Shown here piece by piece: positions 16,521-27,011 of a DNA stretch of 64,000 nt. The notes beneath the pieces were generated by a model. It saw only the letters and a list, made by a program, of their open reading frames with translations, did not search any database and was not told the origin of the DNA. Numbering within the stretch: position 1 is the stretch's first letter; each line of letters begins with the position of its first letter. Location: contig NZ_UWYY01000004.1 in the NCBI RefSeq assembly GCF_900608595.1, positions 248,001 through 312,000 of the forward strand. Reading direction: 5' to 3'. The stretch is from Promicromonospora panici (GTDB lineage: Bacteria; Actinomycetota; Actinomycetes; Actinomycetales; Cellulomonadaceae). The position numbers were made by a program, and so were the translations under genes.

Positions 16521-18017
16521 TCAGGAGCGGGAGACCAGGGCCTCTACCGTCGCTCGGGCGCCCTTCTCGTGCAGCGACTCGAGCGCCCACGTGTACGCCG
16601 CGGTGAACCGCTCGTCGTCGACCAGGTCGCCGAACACCTCGCGGTCACGCAGGAACGCGAGCGGGTCGGACCGCTGGGCGAGCGCCGCCCGGTGCAGCCG
16701 GTCGGCGAGGCGGTCGACGATGGTGATGGGCTCGCCGGCCTCGTCGACCCCCTCGTCGTACCGCGCCCAGGAGGCGACGACGAGCGCCGCGTGCTCGATC
16801 GGCCCGCCGCTCGCCAGGTGGTGCCGGACCACGGGCAGCAGCCACTTCGGGATGCGGTCCGACGACTCGGCGCACAGCCGCGCGAGGGTGTCGGCGACGT
16901 GCGGGTTGGCGAAGCGTTCGATCAGCGTGCGCTTGTACAGGCCCAGGTCGATACCGGGCACGGGCTCCAGCGTCGGCGTGCCCTCGTCGTTCATGTAGCC
17001 GAGCAGGAACCGGGCAAACACGTCCTGCCCCGCCACCTCGTGCGCGTACCGGTACCCGGACAGGTAGCCCACGTAGCACAGCGCCTGGTGGCTCGCGTTG
17101 AGCAGGCGCAGCTTCATCAGCTCGTACGGCTCGACGTCGGACACCACCTGCACGCCGGCGTCCTCGAACGGCGGCCGGCCCGTGGGGAAGCTGTCCTCCA
17201 GGGCCCACTGCTCGAACGGCTCGGCGACCACGGGCCAGGCGTCGTCGACGCCGAACCGCTCGGCGACCATCGCACGGTCGGCGTCGGTGGTGACCGGCGT
17301 GATCCGGTCGACCATGGAGCTGGGGAACGCGACCTCGTCCTCGATCCAGCCGGCGAGGTCGGCGTCCTTGGCGCGGGCGAAGGTGGTGAACGCACGCCGT
17401 GCGACCTCGCCGTTGCCCTGGATGTTGTCGCAGCTCATCACCGTGAACGGCGGCACGCCCCGCTCCCGCCGACGCCGCAGGGCCTCGGTGACCAGCCCGA
17501 ACGTCGTCGCGGGGACGGCGCCGTCGGTCAGGTCCGCGGCGACCGCTGGGTCGGCCAGGTCGAACTCGCCGGTCACGTGGTGGATGTTGTACCCGCCCTC
17601 GGTGACCGTGAGCGAGACGATGCGCACCTCGGGCGAGGCCATCTTCTCGAGCACCGCCTCCGGGTCCTCGGGGGCCAGGAGGTACTCCTTGATGGACCCG
17701 ATCACGCGCGCCGTCAGGCGCCCGTCCGGATGCTTGAGCACCAGGGTGTAGAGGCCGTCCTGGGCGGCCAGGGCGTCACGCATCCGAGCGTCACCCGGCA
17801 GGACGCCGACGCCGCAGACCGCCCAGTCCAGGGCCTTGCCCTCGGCCATGAGCCGGTCGAGGTACATCGCCTGGTGCGCGCGGTGGAAGCCACCCACCCC
17901 GAGATGAACGATCCCGGTGGTCAGTCGGGCCCGGTCGTAGGTGGGAACCGTGAGGTCCGCGCCGCTCGGCGCGGACGCCGCCAGGCCGCCCACGGTCTCC
18001 TCGTCGAGTGCCGTCAT
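16521..18017 (-). CDS. Mannitol 2-dehydrogenase-type polyol dehydrogenase
   Basis: A 498-residue member of the long-chain mannitol dehydrogenase family, which oxidises mannitol, arabitol or a similar polyol to the ketose with NAD. The N-terminal Rossmann domain has IVHLGVGGFHRAHQAMY. The catalytic signature KLRLLNASHQAL (KxxxxNxxH) is near residue 305. The C-terminal helical domain is complete (GYMNDEGTPTLEPVPGIDL). Two CAGATGAGC copies precede the start, linking it to the SorC regulator and the ABC transporter. The exact substrate (mannitol, sorbitol, arabitol) is not determined. Confidence 0.92.
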   Translation of the reverse strand: MTALDEETVGGLAASAPSGADLTVPTYDRARLTTGIVHLGVGGFHRAHQAMYLDRLMAEGKALDWAVCGVGVLPGDARMRDALAAQDGLYTLVLKHPDGRLTARVIGSIKEYLLAPEDPEAVLEKMASPEVRIVSLTVTEGGYNIHHVTGEFDLADPAVAADLTDGAVPATTFGLVTEALRRRRERGVPPFTVMSCDNIQGNGEVARRAFTTFARAKDADLAGWIEDEVAFPSSMVDRITPVTTDADRAMVAERFGVDDAWPVVAEPFEQWALEDSFPTGRPPFEDAGVQVVSDVEPYELMKLRLLNASHQALCYVGYLSGYRYAHEVAGQDVFARFLLGYMNDEGTPTLEPVPGIDLGLYKRTLIERFANPHVADTLARLCAESSDRIPKWLLPVVRHHLASGGPIEHAALVVASWARYDEGVDEAGEPITIVDRLADRLHRAALAQRSDPLAFLRDREVFGDLVDDERFTAAYTWALESLHEKGARATVEALVSRS

Positions 18018-18066
18018 CGTGCTCCTCCGCCGCCCTTCAGACTCCGTTGAACCAGCGTCAGGCTAA

Positions 18067-18097
18067 CAGATGAGCGAGCGAGTGGTCACAGATGAGC
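18067..18097 (-). promoter_or_regulatory. SorC operator pair upstream of the polyol dehydrogenase
   Basis: CAGATGAGC at 18067-18075 and again at 18089-18097, 22 bases apart, lies 50-80 bases before the dehydrogenase start. The second copy is inside the 3' end of the decayed SDR gene. Both match the inverted copies in front of the transporter operon exactly. Confidence 0.68.
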
Positions 18098-18922
18098 GGG
18101 TGGCACCTCCACCGGAAACGGCTCCCCGAAGTCCGCGGACCGGCTCACGGCGGCCCACCTCTGGTCCGACTCCAGGAGCCGGCGGTCCTGCGCGACCGAC
18201 ATCTCGGTCGCGTTGACGCCGAGCGGCAGGTTGGTGGACAGGTCGTCCCGCTTGGCCAGCGCGACGAGGATCTGGGCGGCCCGGTCGGGATCACCGGCCG
18301 CACCGGCGCCGGCCTGGCGCATTTGGGAGTTCATGGCGCCGACGGTCGACTCGTACTCGGCGGGCACGTCGCGGACCCTCATGGAGGCGCCGGCCCAGTC
18401 GGTGGCGAACCCGCTCGGTTCCACCACGAGCACCTTGACGCGGAACGGCGCCGTCTCGACGCGGAGCATTCGGCTGAAGCCGTCGATGGCGAACTTCGCT
18501 GCCTGGTACGACGCGATGCCCGGCGAGCCGCCGACCCGCCCGCCCGTCGACGAGAACTGGATCACCAGGCCTCCACCCTGCCCGCGGAGCAACGGGATCG
18601 CCGCCTTGGAGACGTTGTAGACGCCCCAGAAGTTGGTCTCGAACTGGGTGCGGAAGTCGGCGTCGTCGGTCGTCTCGATCGGTGACACGTTGGCGTAGCC
18701 CGCGTTGTTGACGATCACGTCGAGCCGCCCGAACCGGGCGGCCGCCTCGGCGAGGGCGGCACGGGCCGCCGTCTGGTCGGTGACGTCGAGCCGGAGCGGG
18801 AGCACCCGGTCGCCGCCATACTCGGCCACGAGGTCGTCGAGCTGTTCGGGCCGCCGCGCGGTGGCGACGACCCGGTCGCCGGCGGCGAGCGCGGCGCGGA
18901 CGAGGGAGCGGCCGACGCCGCG
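18086..18922 (-). pseudogene. Short-chain dehydrogenase lacking its N-terminus
   Basis: SDR homology is continuous from GVGRSLVRAALAAGDRVVAT through LDVIVNNAGYANV, a catalytic Ser in FSSTGG and YQAAK to the natural C-terminus. The first beta strand and the start of the TGASSG cofactor loop are missing. Upstream codons instead read through the antisense of a truncated TetR gene. The only internal start (GTG 18829) would omit the whole cofactor motif, so a functional oxidoreductase is unlikely. The breakpoint is near 18919-18922. An ancestral head-to-head SDR/TetR pair with the shared promoter deleted explains the structure. Confidence 0.7.
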
Positions 18923-19274
18923 ACGCTCGCGGCCCGCCCGATGTTCTGCGACCTGCTCGCACAGACGCCGCTGAACCTGGAACGGAACGTGTCGCTGGAG
19001 CGGGTCCGGGAGTTCAAGCTCACGACCCGCGACGGGCTGGGCCAGATCGTGCCGGCCGTCCGCGCGGCCTTGCCCGGCCTGACGGAACAGGATGGCGTGG
19101 ACCTGGTGGCCGCGGCGACGTCCCTGGCCCGGGACATTCCATCAGACCGCCACCCCGGCGCCCGAGGTCGCAGCCCTCTACCGGTCGGATCCGCGGCTCT
19201 CACACGCCCTGGTCGACGTCGAGCCGCGGCTGGCCCGGATCCTCGCGTCGATGCTGCGCGGGCTGCGGAGATAG
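18920..19274 (+). pseudogene. TetR-family regulator remnant (C-terminal domain, frameshifted)
   Basis: The plus-strand frame from about 18920 reads ATLAARPMFCDLLAQTPLNL and continues through VREFKLTTRDGLGQIVPAV, typical of the TetR C-terminal ligand domain. Near 19134 it shifts frame, and the homology resumes as HQTATPAPEVAALYRSDPRL and ends at 19274. The DNA-binding N-terminus is absent. It abuts the truncated SDR head to head. Both genes appear to have lost their 5' ends in one deletion. Confidence 0.65.
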
Positions 19275-19300
19275 GTCAGCCCAGGGCCGGCGTCCGAAAG

Positions 19301-19337
19301 GACCCCTGGCGCCGACCGTAGCCGACGCCAGAGGACC
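19301..19337. terminator. Imperfect stem-loop downstream of katG
   Basis: CCTGGCG and CGCCAG form the core of an imperfect stem (about 10 of 12 pairs) with a 14-base loop. It lies just beyond the katG stop and beyond the end of the TetR remnant. There is no T-run. Confidence 0.35.
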
Positions 19338-19356
19338 AGTCGTTCGTGCTCAGCCG

Positions 19357-21633
<2,277 letters not shown>

Positions 21634-22074
21634 TCACGAGCTGTTGGCGGTGGTGGAACATTCGGGGCACAGGCCCCAGTAGGTGACCTCGGCCTCGTCG
21701 ATCGAGAAGCCATGGTCGTCGGACGCCGACAGGCAGGCCGCCTCGCCGACCGCGCAGTCGACGTCGGCGATGACTCCGCAGGACCGGCATACGACGTGGT
21801 GGTGGTTGTCGCCCACCCGGGTCTCGTAGCGGGCGACGGAACCCGACGGCTGGATGCGCCGCAGCAGGCCGGCTGTCGTCAGCGCGTGGAGCGCGTCGTA
21901 CACGGTCTGCTGGGACACGTCGGGCAGCCCCGCGCGCACCGAACCGAGGACCGAGCCCGTGTCGGCATGCGGCTGGTCGTGCGTCGCGATCAGCACCGCG
22001 ACACGAGGGCGGGTCACCCGCAGACCCACCCCCCGCAGCATCTGCTGTGCCTCCGCAGCCGTGACCACGGTCAC
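21634..22074 (-). CDS. furA: Fur-family peroxide-responsive repressor (FurA)
   Basis: A 146-residue Fur-family regulator. The winged helix is VSQQTVYDALHALTTAGLLRRI, split here as VSQQTVYDALHALTTAGLL. The metal-binding segment is NHHHVVCRSCG, and a second CPEC pair is at the C-terminus. FurA represses katG and is inactivated by peroxide. The GTG start overlaps the WYL-regulator stop by four bases (GTGA), so furA is translationally coupled to the gene upstream, an uncommon arrangement for furA-katG. Confidence 0.92.
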   Translation of the reverse strand: MTVVTAAEAQQMLRGVGLRVTRPRVAVLIATHDQPHADTGSVLGSVRAGLPDVSQQTVYDALHALTTAGLLRRIQPSGSVARYETRVGDNHHHVVCRSCGVIADVDCAVGEAACLSASDDHGFSIDEAEVTYWGLCPECSTTANSS

Positions 22075-23054
22075 ACCCTGGCGCGGTTTCTGGAATCAGT
22101 CAACTCTTCGGCCACCGCCGCCGCGTACCGCCGGGACAGCGTCCGCAGGTGCTCGACCAGCTCCACCGGCTCCCGCACCGTGAAGTCGAGCCCGAGCATG
22201 CCGATCCACACGGCCACCGTCTCCAGGCTGTCCCCGCCGGTGACCAGCACGCTCGTCCCTTCGTCGAGCGGCTCGACGGTGCCCACGGCCGGATTGATGC
22301 GCCCGAGCACCTCGTCGGCCGGCGCGTGCACCCGGACCCGGGCGTGCACAGCCCAGCCCGTCCGGGCCACCTCGCGGACCACGAACTTGGTCAGGTCGAA
22401 CGGCGGCTCGGCGGGCACGAACCGCCGTCCGCCCGGGGTGCGGAGCTCCAGCCAGTCCACGCGGAACGGCTCCCACTCCCCCGACCTCACGTCGCGCCCC
22501 ACGAGGTACCACCGGCGCTGCCAGGCCACGAGCCGGACCGGCTCGACCTCCCGCGGCTCGGAGCGGTACCAGCAGCGCAGCCCTTGATGGTCGCGGATCG
22601 CGGCGGCCAGCTCGGTGAGCAGCCCGGGGTCGACGGCGGGATCCTCCACGTTGCTGTCCGTGTTCACCGGCCCGGCGCTCGTGGCATCGCGCAGTGCGGC
22701 GACCTGGCGGCGCAGCCGGTCGGGCAGCACCTGCTCCAGCTTGCCGAGCGCCCGGGCGCTGCTCTCCTCGATCCCGCCGACGGCGGTGGCGGCCCGCAGC
22801 CCGACCGCGACGGCCACGGCCTCCTCGTCGTCGAGCAGGAGCGGGGGCAGCTTGCCGCCCACGCCCAGCCGGTAGCGGCCGCCCGGCCCGCGGACGCCGT
22901 CGACCGGGTAGCCCAGGTCACGCAGGCGTGCGATGTCGTTGCGCACGGTGCGGTCCGTGACGTCGAGCCGCGCCGCGAGCTCGGCGCCGGACCACTCGGC
23001 GCGGGACTGGAGCAGGCCCAGGAGGGCGAGCAGCCGCCCCGCCGTCGTACTCAT
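22071..23054 (-). CDS. WYL-domain helix-turn-helix transcriptional regulator
   Basis: A 327-residue regulator with an N-terminal HTH (WSGAELAARLDVTDRTVRND) and a WYL domain near residues 140-220. The WYL motif region reads RCWYRSEPREVEPVRLVAWQ followed by RWYLVGRD. WYL domains bind nucleotides or nucleic acid and act in stress or DNA-damage control. It is followed immediately by furA and katG, and is divergent from the epoxide hydrolase at 23147. GGAA...TTCC repeats lie between them. The target is not known; the divergent hydrolase is the obvious candidate. Confidence 0.85.
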   Translation of the reverse strand: MSTTAGRLLALLGLLQSRAEWSGAELAARLDVTDRTVRNDIARLRDLGYPVDGVRGPGGRYRLGVGGKLPPLLLDDEEAVAVAVGLRAATAVGGIEESSARALGKLEQVLPDRLRRQVAALRDATSAGPVNTDSNVEDPAVDPGLLTELAAAIRDHQGLRCWYRSEPREVEPVRLVAWQRRWYLVGRDVRSGEWEPFRVDWLELRTPGGRRFVPAEPPFDLTKFVVREVARTGWAVHARVRVHAPADEVLGRINPAVGTVEPLDEGTSVLVTGGDSLETVAVWIGMLGLDFTVREPVELVEHLRTLSRRYAAAVAEELTDSRNRARV

Positions 23055-23077
23055 CCGCGGCTCCTCACGACGCTGAA

Positions 23078-23122
23078 GGAAAGTTCCTCGAACCTCCTCA
23101 GAATAGAGGAAAGAACCGTTCC
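23078..23122. promoter_or_regulatory. Repeated GGAA/TTCC operator between the WYL gene and epoxide hydrolase
   Basis: GGAAAGTTCC (23078-23087) and GGAAAGAACCGTTCC (23108-23122) start 30 bases apart in the 92-bp divergent gap. Both begin GGAAAG and end TTCC, and the second also contains GAACCGTTC. This looks like a two-site operator for the WYL regulator. Confidence 0.45.
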
Positions 23123-23146
23123 TGAACCCTCCGTAGTGTCGGTGAC

Positions 23147-24325
23147 ATGGAGACCACGGACACCACCACCGAGATGAGGATCAAAATGAGCACCGACGAC
23201 ATCCGCCCCTTCCGCATCGACATCCCGCAGGCCGACCTCGACGACCTGGCCGACCGCCTCGCGCGCACCCGGTTCGCCCCGGCCGCGCCCGGCGACTCCT
23301 GGGACTACGGGACGCCCGAGTCCTACCTCCGCAACGCGGTGGACCACTGGCGCACCGCGTTCGACTGGCGTGCGGTCGAGGAGCGCGCCAACGCGTTCCC
23401 GCAGTATCTGACCGAGATCGACGGGCAGACCGTGCACTTCCTGCACGTCCGCTCGGCCGAGCCGGGCGCGCGAGCCCTGGTCCTGACCCACACCTACCCG
23501 GGCTCGTTCCTCGACTTCCTCGACATGATCGGTCCGCTCACCAACCCCGTCGCGCACGGCGGCCGCGCGGAGGACGCCTTCCACGTCGTCGTCCCGTCGA
23601 TCCCCGGCTTCGGCTTCAGCACCCCGCTGAGCGAGCCAGCCGACGGCGGAACCTGGACCATGGCCCGCGTCGCCCGCACCTGGGACACGCTGATGCGCCG
23701 GCTGGGCTACGAGTCCTACGGCACCCACGGCAGCGACGCCGGCACCCTGATCGGCCGCGAGCTCGCGATCATGGACCCCGAGGGCTTCCTCGGCGCGCAC
23801 CTGCTGCAGCTCTTCTCGTTCCCGTCGGGTGCGGAGGGCGAGATGGACGGGTTCGGCCCCAAGGAGTTCGCCGCGCTGGCCCACATGCAGTGGTTCCAGA
23901 GCGTGGGCGGCTACAACGCCATGAACGCCTCCCGCCCGCAGACGATCGCCGCGGGGCTCAGCGACTCCCCCGTCGCGCAGCTGGCCTACAGCGAGCTGTT
24001 CGAGAACTTCGGCAACGGCACCAGCCTGGTCTCCCTCGACCAGGTGCTCGCCCAGGTCAGCCTCTACTGGCTCACGAACACGGCGGCCACGGCGGTGCGG
24101 TACCACTACACCGAGCAGCGCTCCGGCGCTGAGCCAGTGGTGAGCACGGGCCGGATCGGCGTCGCCGTCTTCGCCGACGACTTCCAGACGATCCGGTCGC
24201 TCGCCGAGCGCGACAACGCCCGCATCGAGCACTGGGCCGAGTACCCGAAGGGCGGCCACTTCGCGGCGCTGGAGGTCCCGGACCTGGTGGTCAAGGACAT
24301 CCGCACGTTCTTCCCCCACCCCTGA
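23147..24325 (+). CDS. Epoxide hydrolase (EHN-type alpha/beta hydrolase)
   Basis: A 392-residue enzyme with the N-terminal EHN domain (PFRIDIPQADLDDLADRLAR) and an alpha/beta-hydrolase core that adds water to epoxides. The oxyanion-hole strand is ALVLTHTYPGSFLDFLDMI. The nucleophile Asp is in YGTHGSDAG, and the catalytic His is in EYPKGGHFAALE. Two starts are possible: ATG 23147, or ATG 23186 (MSTDDIRP) with an AGGATC site. The coordinates give the longer one. It is transcribed away from the WYL regulator and ends in a strong terminator. Confidence 0.87.
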   Translation: METTDTTTEMRIKMSTDDIRPFRIDIPQADLDDLADRLARTRFAPAAPGDSWDYGTPESYLRNAVDHWRTAFDWRAVEERANAFPQYLTEIDGQTVHFLHVRSAEPGARALVLTHTYPGSFLDFLDMIGPLTNPVAHGGRAEDAFHVVVPSIPGFGFSTPLSEPADGGTWTMARVARTWDTLMRRLGYESYGTHGSDAGTLIGRELAIMDPEGFLGAHLLQLFSFPSGAEGEMDGFGPKEFAALAHMQWFQSVGGYNAMNASRPQTIAAGLSDSPVAQLAYSELFENFGNGTSLVSLDQVLAQVSLYWLTNTAATAVRYHYTEQRSGAEPVVSTGRIGVAVFADDFQTIRSLAERDNARIEHWAEYPKGGHFAALEVPDLVVKDIRTFFPHP

Positions 24326-24330
24326 CCAGA

Positions 24331-24393
24331 CGTTGAGTGCTGGACATTCGCCCTTCCCGGCTGTCGGGAAGGGCGAATTTCCAGCACTCGACG
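24331..24393. terminator. Bidirectional terminator between convergent genes
   Basis: GAGTGCTGG (24335-24343) pairs with CCAGCACTC (24381-24389). Inside it, ATTCGCCCTTCCCG (24346-24359) pairs with CGGGAAGGGCGAAT (24365-24378). The stem is nearly continuous and fills the gap between the epoxide hydrolase and the zinc-chaperone stop codons. Confidence 0.8.
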
Positions 24394-24394
24394 G

Positions 24395-25672
24395 TCAGTG
24401 AGTGTGGGCCTCCGTGCCCAGGACGCCGTTCAGCTCGTTCGGCGTGACGCCGAGGTCGGCCGACTTCCAGACCTCACCCGTCTCGACGTCCACGGCGTGG
24501 ATCGAGTCGGTCGCCGGGTCCGTGACGTACACGGAGCCGTCCAGGGCGAGAATCGCGGGACGCGGGTCCTGCCACTCGATGGGCTCCTCCCACTCGTCGA
24601 TCACTGGGATCGACTTCGTCAGCTTCGCCGACTCCGGGTCGATCACGTGCACCTGGCCGTCGGTGCCGAGCACGAGGGCCTCGCCGTCGTCACCCCGGGC
24701 GAGCGACCGGAAGGTGTAGGACGACGGGAGGTCGACGAGCTCGAGCTCCCCGTTCCGCGTGTCGATCAGCGAGACGCGCGTGGGCCGCTCCAGCTCGGCG
24801 TCCTTGTCCGTCTTGTAGTCGCCCAGCACGACCGGCGACGCCTCGGTGCCGGCCTGGTTGCCGATGCGGCCGTACTTGTCGGGCGCCTCCACCTTGGTGA
24901 TCTCGCCGTCCGCATAGAGCAGCGCGCCGTTCTCGCAACCGATCAGCACTGCCTCGTCGGCCGCTATCGCCTCGCCGTGCACCCCGGGGCACTCGTCGGA
25001 CGAGGCGATCTCCTCGTCGTCACCGTCCAGCACCCGGATCCCGGTCCGCGCGTCCTCGGTGCCCTCGGAGACGACCAGGGAGTCGTCGCTCAGCTCGACG
25101 GCGACACCGTGATGAGGCGACGGCGTCGTGTACTCCCGGGCCGTCGCGTCGGCGTCGGCCACGTGCTCCGAGTCGAGGACGCGAACCTCGCCCGTCCCGT
25201 CGTCGAACAGCGCGGTGCGGCCCTCGTGGACCACGACGTGACCGGGCTCGGCGGCGTCGTAGGCGACGTCGGTGAGCGTGGGCTCGGCGGTCCAGTAGTG
25301 GGAGTGGTCGCCATGGGCCTCGGCCCACGTACCCAGGTCGAGGGCGCGGAACTCTCCGGCGGTCGAGACGAGCAGGTGACGCTCGTCGCCGGCCGGGTTG
25401 AGCCGGTTGAAGCCCTCCAGCTCGAGGTCGCCGACGGGCTCGAGGCTCATGGCGTCCAGCACCAGCACTCCGCCGTCGTACGTGACGGCCACGCGCGGGG
25501 TGCGCGACTGCATCTCGGTGGCATCGGGCGCCGCATGCTCGTCGGCTCCGGCGGAGGCAGACTCCGAGGCCGCGTCGGAGGCGGGTTCACCTTCTGCCGC
25601 ACAGGCGCTCAGCAGGACGAGGGACAGCGCAGCGCCGAGACCTGCGGCCGCACGGGTGGTGTGATTTCTCAT
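24395..25672 (-). CDS. AztD-like zinc-binding lipoprotein (metallochaperone)
   Basis: A 425-residue lipoprotein (lipobox VLLSACAA) followed by an acidic, His-containing linker and a beta-propeller-like domain. Segments such as HGDHSHYWTAEPTLTDVAYD, GLGTDGQ-type blades and the ending GTEAHTH match the AztD family, which passes zinc to the AztC binding protein of AztABC. ATG 25672 is chosen because it precedes the lipoprotein signal. No AztABC genes are nearby. Two Fur/Zur-type palindromes upstream support zinc or iron control. AztD identity is by motif recall and should be treated as probable. Confidence 0.62.
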   Translation of the reverse strand: MRNHTTRAAAGLGAALSLVLLSACAAEGEPASDAASESASAGADEHAAPDATEMQSRTPRVAVTYDGGVLVLDAMSLEPVGDLELEGFNRLNPAGDERHLLVSTAGEFRALDLGTWAEAHGDHSHYWTAEPTLTDVAYDAAEPGHVVVHEGRTALFDDGTGEVRVLDSEHVADADATAREYTTPSPHHGVAVELSDDSLVVSEGTEDARTGIRVLDGDDEEIASSDECPGVHGEAIAADEAVLIGCENGALLYADGEITKVEAPDKYGRIGNQAGTEASPVVLGDYKTDKDAELERPTRVSLIDTRNGELELVDLPSSYTFRSLARGDDGEALVLGTDGQVHVIDPESAKLTKSIPVIDEWEEPIEWQDPRPAILALDGSVYVTDPATDSIHAVDVETGEVWKSADLGVTPNELNGVLGTEAHTH

Positions 25673-25717
25673 CGTCTGGTGGGGCGGTCCGGTCGGGACC
25701 ACCCACTCCTTCCTTCT

Positions 25718-25734
25718 AGAATGACAATCATTCT
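25718..25734 (-). promoter_or_regulatory. Fur/Zur-type box 1 upstream of the AztD-like gene
   Basis: AGAATGA, a CAA spacer and TCATTCT form a perfect 17-bp palindrome 46 bases before the start codon. Its A+T-rich core and arm length are like Zur or Fur boxes, and zinc repression is favoured by the product downstream. Confidence 0.6.
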
Positions 25735-25761
25735 CGCTACCGGGGAAGAGTGAACCAGAGA

Positions 25762-25776
25762 TGAGAACGATTCTCA
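25762..25776 (-). promoter_or_regulatory. Fur/Zur-type box 2 upstream of the AztD-like gene
   Basis: TGAGAA, CGA and TTCTCA form a perfect 15-bp palindrome centred 43 bases from box 1, about four helical turns, so both may be bound on the same face of the DNA. Confidence 0.55.
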
Positions 25777-25809
25777 AACAGTTGACACCCGGGACGCTCG
25801 CCCCGGACG

Positions 25810-26482
25810 TCAGCCCGCGTCGTGCCGCGCCAGGAACTCCACGATCCGCGCCGTGACCTGGTCCGGAATCTGGCCGCGCACGCCATGGCCCGTCCCTGGG
25901 TAGACCTCGACCTCGGCCCTCGGCAGGAGCCCGGCGAGGCGCCGCCGCGCCGCGACCGGTTCGGAGACCACCGACTCGCCGCCGTAGATCACCAGCAGCG
26001 GCGGGGCGAACGATGCCAGCTCAGCATCCTTCAGCGGCCGCGCCCATCCGCCCGCGAGCCGGTAGCGCTGACCGGCCTTGGCGTTCGCCCGCTCGACATC
26101 GGTCATGACGACGCCGGGCGTGAGCCACTCGGCCATCGCGCCAGCCCTCGTCCGTGGTGTTCGCGCCGAACCGGATCATCCTCAGCAGCGCCCGCCACGG
26201 AATCCGGGTCACCACGCCGTTGGGCTCGATCAGGGACACGCTCGCCACACGGTCAGCCGCATACAGGCCCACCAGGGTCGCGTGCCATGCGCCGGACGAC
26301 TCCCCCAGCACGTGGACGCGGTCCAGACCGAGCCCGTCGAGCACGTCGGCGAACCAGGCCGCGTAGTCGGCGTCGCCATGCAGCGGCGCGGTCTGCACGC
26401 TGCACCCTGCGGCCCCGATGGTGTCCAGCGCGTAGACGGTGCGGTCCCGCGCCAGCCCTTCGACGACGGGGTGCCAGTGGCT
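25810..26482 (-). pseudogene. Truncated and frameshifted alpha/beta hydrolase
   Basis: Hydrolase homology begins abruptly with SHWHPVVEGLARDRTVYALD at 26482, exactly at the cupin stop codon. It continues through VHVLGESSGAWHATLVGLYA (nucleophile elbow GESSG) to GANTTDEGW. A one-base shift near 26137 then moves it to the frame AEWLTPGVVM, which runs to the normal end with the catalytic His in YPGTGHGVRGQ. The first 80 or so residues, including the oxyanion hole, are missing. The product cannot be functional as read. Confidence 0.7.
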
Positions 26483-26885
26483 AGCTCGGCAGGTCGTACT
26501 GCTCGTCGGTGACGTGCTCCAGCCACGTGGTCGTGGTGTCCGGGTCGTCGGCGTTGTCGAACATGGCCAGGTGCTCCATGAAGCTGTCCGACGCCGCGCC
26601 GTGCCAGTGCTCCTCGCCCGGCGGGCAGTAGGCGGTCTGGCCCGCGTGCAGCTCGACCCGGTCGCCGCCACGCGCCTGCACCCAGGCGATGCCCTGGGTC
26701 ACGTGCAGCGTCTGGCCGAGGGCGTGCGAGTGCCACGCGGTGCGGGCGCCGGGGGCGAACCGGCCCTTGGCGACGATCATCCGCTGGCCATCGGTGCGCG
26801 GTGCGGCGATCGGATCTAGCCAGACGTCGCCGGTGAACCGCTCGGGCGGGTTCTTGACGGTCGGGGTGCGGGGGTCGATATCCAT
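26481..26885 (-). CDS. Cupin-domain protein (mandelonitrile-lyase/carboxymuconolactone-associated type)
   Basis: A 134-residue single-domain cupin. Motif 1 is GARTAWHSHALGQTLHVTQG, with metal-binding His residues, and motif 2 is PPGEEHWHGA. The acidic ending is EHVTDEQYDLPS. Relatives are annotated as (R)-mandelonitrile lyase or uncharacterised metal-dependent cupins; the reaction here is unknown. ATG 26885 is used because cupin homology starts a few residues later. Its stop codon coincides with the breakpoint of the truncated hydrolase. Confidence 0.8.
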   Translation of the reverse strand: MDIDPRTPTVKNPPERFTGDVWLDPIAAPRTDGQRMIVAKGRFAPGARTAWHSHALGQTLHVTQGIAWVQARGGDRVELHAGQTAYCPPGEEHWHGAASDSFMEHLAMFDNADDPDTTTTWLEHVTDEQYDLPS

Positions 26886-27011
26886 GATTCGACCGTAGGC
26901 ACAGGACGGCGCCGCCGGCACGCCCTGCTGTGACGGGTAATGCCGGTGCCCCCCACGGCGGAGCGGGCCGGTCTACCCGCCCGACGGCCCCCGCGGACTA
27001 CCGTTATCGGC

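Noticed and set aside
23113..23147. Leaderless promoter for the epoxide hydrolase (GAACCG...TAGTGT just before ATG 23147)
   Set aside because: Both hexamers are weak and an internal ATG with a ribosome site exists, so the evidence does not favour a leaderless start.
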